Source: Vallitalea okinawensis
GTDB lineage: Bacteria; Bacillota; Clostridia; Lachnospirales; PQDH01
Length of the DNA stretch: 64,000 nucleotides
Direction: 5' to 3'
Assembly: GCF_002964605.1 (NCBI RefSeq)
Contig: NZ_PQDH01000005.1
Coordinates: 289,764 to 353,763, forward strand
Notes under the pieces: generated by a model
What the model saw: the letters and a program-made list of their open reading frames with translations, nothing else
Databases searched by the model: none
What the model was told of the DNA's origin: nothing
Shown: piece after piece, positions 63,185 through 64,000 of the stretch
How positions within the stretch are numbered: the first letter of the stretch is position 1
Layout: each line of letters begins with the position of its first letter
Program-made: the position numbers and the translations under genes

Positions 63185-63874
63185 ATGAAAAAAATATTAA
63201 TTATAGAAGATGATATAAGCATAGCAGAATTACAAAGAGACTATCTAGAGATAAATGGTTTTCAAGTAGTTATTGCTCAATCTGGAGTAAAGGGACTTAA
63301 TGAAGCTATGAAGGGTTCTTATAACCTAATCATTTTAGATTTAATGCTTCCAGAAATAGATGGTTTTGAAATCTGCAAGAGAATACGTGAAGATCAAAAT
63401 ATTCCAATTCTAATGGTATCTGCTCGCAAAGAAGATATTGATAAAATACGAGGGTTAGGTCTTGGTGCTGATGACTATATGACGAAGCCCTTTAGTCCAA
63501 ATGAATTGGTAGCAAGAGTAAAAGCTCACCTCGCTCGTTATGACCGATTAGTTGATTCCACGAAGAAAGTAAGTCAACATTTAACTATAAGAGGTCTTGA
63601 TATCGATATAGATGCTAGAAGGGTTAGAGTAAATGGTGAAGAAATTGTGCTTACAGCAAAAGAATATGACCTATTATTATTTTTAGCCAGTAATCCTGAT
63701 AAAGTTTTCAGTAAAGAATACCTTTTTGATAAGGTATGGGGTCTAGAACATTACGGTGATATTGCGACTGTCACCGTTCATATCGGTAAAATTAGAGAAA
63801 AGATTGAAGCTAATACCAACAAGCCTCAATACATTGAAACTATTTGGGGCGCAGGGTATCGATTTAAAGTTTAA
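63185..63874 (+). CDS. OmpR-family response regulator of the ABC operon
   Basis: This 229-residue regulator has a receiver domain (ILIIEDDISIAELQRDYLEI, phospho-Asp in IILDLMLPEIDG, Lys in DDYMTKPFSP) and an OmpR-type winged helix (TAKEYDLLLFLASNPDKVFS, VTVHIGKIREKIEA). TGGGGTG precedes the ATG. It is paired with the preceding kinase and probably controls the ABC operon or the secreted protein gene. It is a close paralogue of the regulator at 38130-38819. Confidence 0.93.
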   Translation: MKKILIIEDDISIAELQRDYLEINGFQVVIAQSGVKGLNEAMKGSYNLIILDLMLPEIDGFEICKRIREDQNIPILMVSARKEDIDKIRGLGLGADDYMTKPFSPNELVARVKAHLARYDRLVDSTKKVSQHLTIRGLDIDIDARRVRVNGEEIVLTAKEYDLLLFLASNPDKVFSKEYLFDKVWGLEHYGDIATVTVHIGKIREKIEANTNKPQYIETIWGAGYRFKV

Positions 63875-63900
63875 AGGAATGCTACAAAAAATAGATAATG

Positions 63901-63923
63901 CGCTAGAATATATGATTCTAGCG
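63901..63923 (+). terminator. Hairpin after the response regulator
   Basis: CGCTAGAAT pairs perfectly with ATTCTAGCG around ATATG. It lacks a T-run, so it may be a processing or stabilising hairpin. Confidence 0.5.
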
Positions 63924-63946
63924 GAGTCTGTAACGTAAACTGTGTA

Positions 63947-63997
63947 AAAATCTCCATCCTGGTTATAATCCAAACAATCAGGAAGGAGATTTTTTTA
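63947..63997 (+). terminator. Terminator of the ABC/two-component operon
   Basis: AAAATCTCC-AT-CCTG pairs with CAGG-AA-GGAGATTTT around a loop and is followed by TTTTTT near the window edge. Confidence 0.85.
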
Positions 63998-64000
63998 TGG

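Overview
The window is low-GC, densely packed DNA from an anaerobic, spore-forming Clostridia-type Firmicute. Support for this includes AGGAGG-type ribosome sites, an S-box riboswitch, 7-1-7 Fur-type and MocR-type operators, a Csp-like germination protease, sporulation-type small acidic proteins, a GshF glutathione synthetase and ECF sigma/DUF4179/DUF4367 pairs. A marine or gut Lachnospirales-like genus such as Vallitalea fits, but that placement is inference. No phage, IS element, CRISPR array, rRNA or tRNA was recognised.

Region 1 (1-6.8 kb) holds surface or spore-type proteins (DUF4489, collagen-like, acidic hypotheticals), a SAM-riboswitch-controlled metY, a degenerate GH66-like protein and a DUF4349 lipoprotein. 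Region 2 (6.9-13.7 kb) is a glucuronate operon (uxaC-uxuA-SDR fructuronate reductase) with its LacI-type regulator. Matching operators lie before uxaC and over the regulator's promoter. Next to it is an unusual chemoreceptor whose C-terminus is a sugar-binding-protein domain placed in the cytoplasm. Region 3 (13.8-21.8 kb) has an Asp/Asn-rich protein, a YfcE-type phosphodiesterase, a glycosyltransferase-TPR protein, rfbB, an orphan sugar-binding lipoprotein and GH4 alpha-galactosidase melA.

Region 4 (21.9-26.5 kb) is a four-gene operon: sugar kinase, class II aldolase, TetR regulator and GSA-aminomutase-like aminotransferase, with a palindrome upstream. Region 5 (26.6-38.1 kb) mixes an OpuAC-like betaine-binding lipoprotein, GNAT, gshF, an APH-fold pseudokinase, a degenerate GGDEF protein, a putative pair of small RNA genes, VOC, AraC, and a divergent MocR/EamA exporter pair. 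Region 6 (38.1-46.2 kb) has a two-component system with a His/Met-rich protein, a GHL6-type glycoside hydrolase with an AraC regulator, a frameshifted zinc-ribbon remnant, and an AraC/GyrI-like regulator with a methyltransferase.

Region 7 (46.2-64 kb) has a copper-amine-oxidase-N protein with a 21-unit TTEEE repeat, two ECF sigma/anti-sigma pairs, and LysR divergent from a DUF89 and a DHH phosphoesterase. It continues with a Fur-box-controlled DUF438/hemerythrin/PAS protein, small membrane proteins, the Csp-like protease, and a secreted protein/ABC transporter/two-component operon.

Four observations stand out. (i) A family of seven intergenic elements, all in one orientation and all downstream of minus-strand genes, has a first stem that co-varies between copies. 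(ii) Two ~155 bp direct repeats each start just after a 17-bp-spaced promoter-like pair, suggesting paralogous small RNAs. (iii) A SigK-like promoter (AC-N17-[A/C]ATArTATA) precedes small acidic or low-complexity genes. (iv) There is a chemoreceptor/sugar-binding-protein fusion. All functional assignments come from reading motifs by eye.
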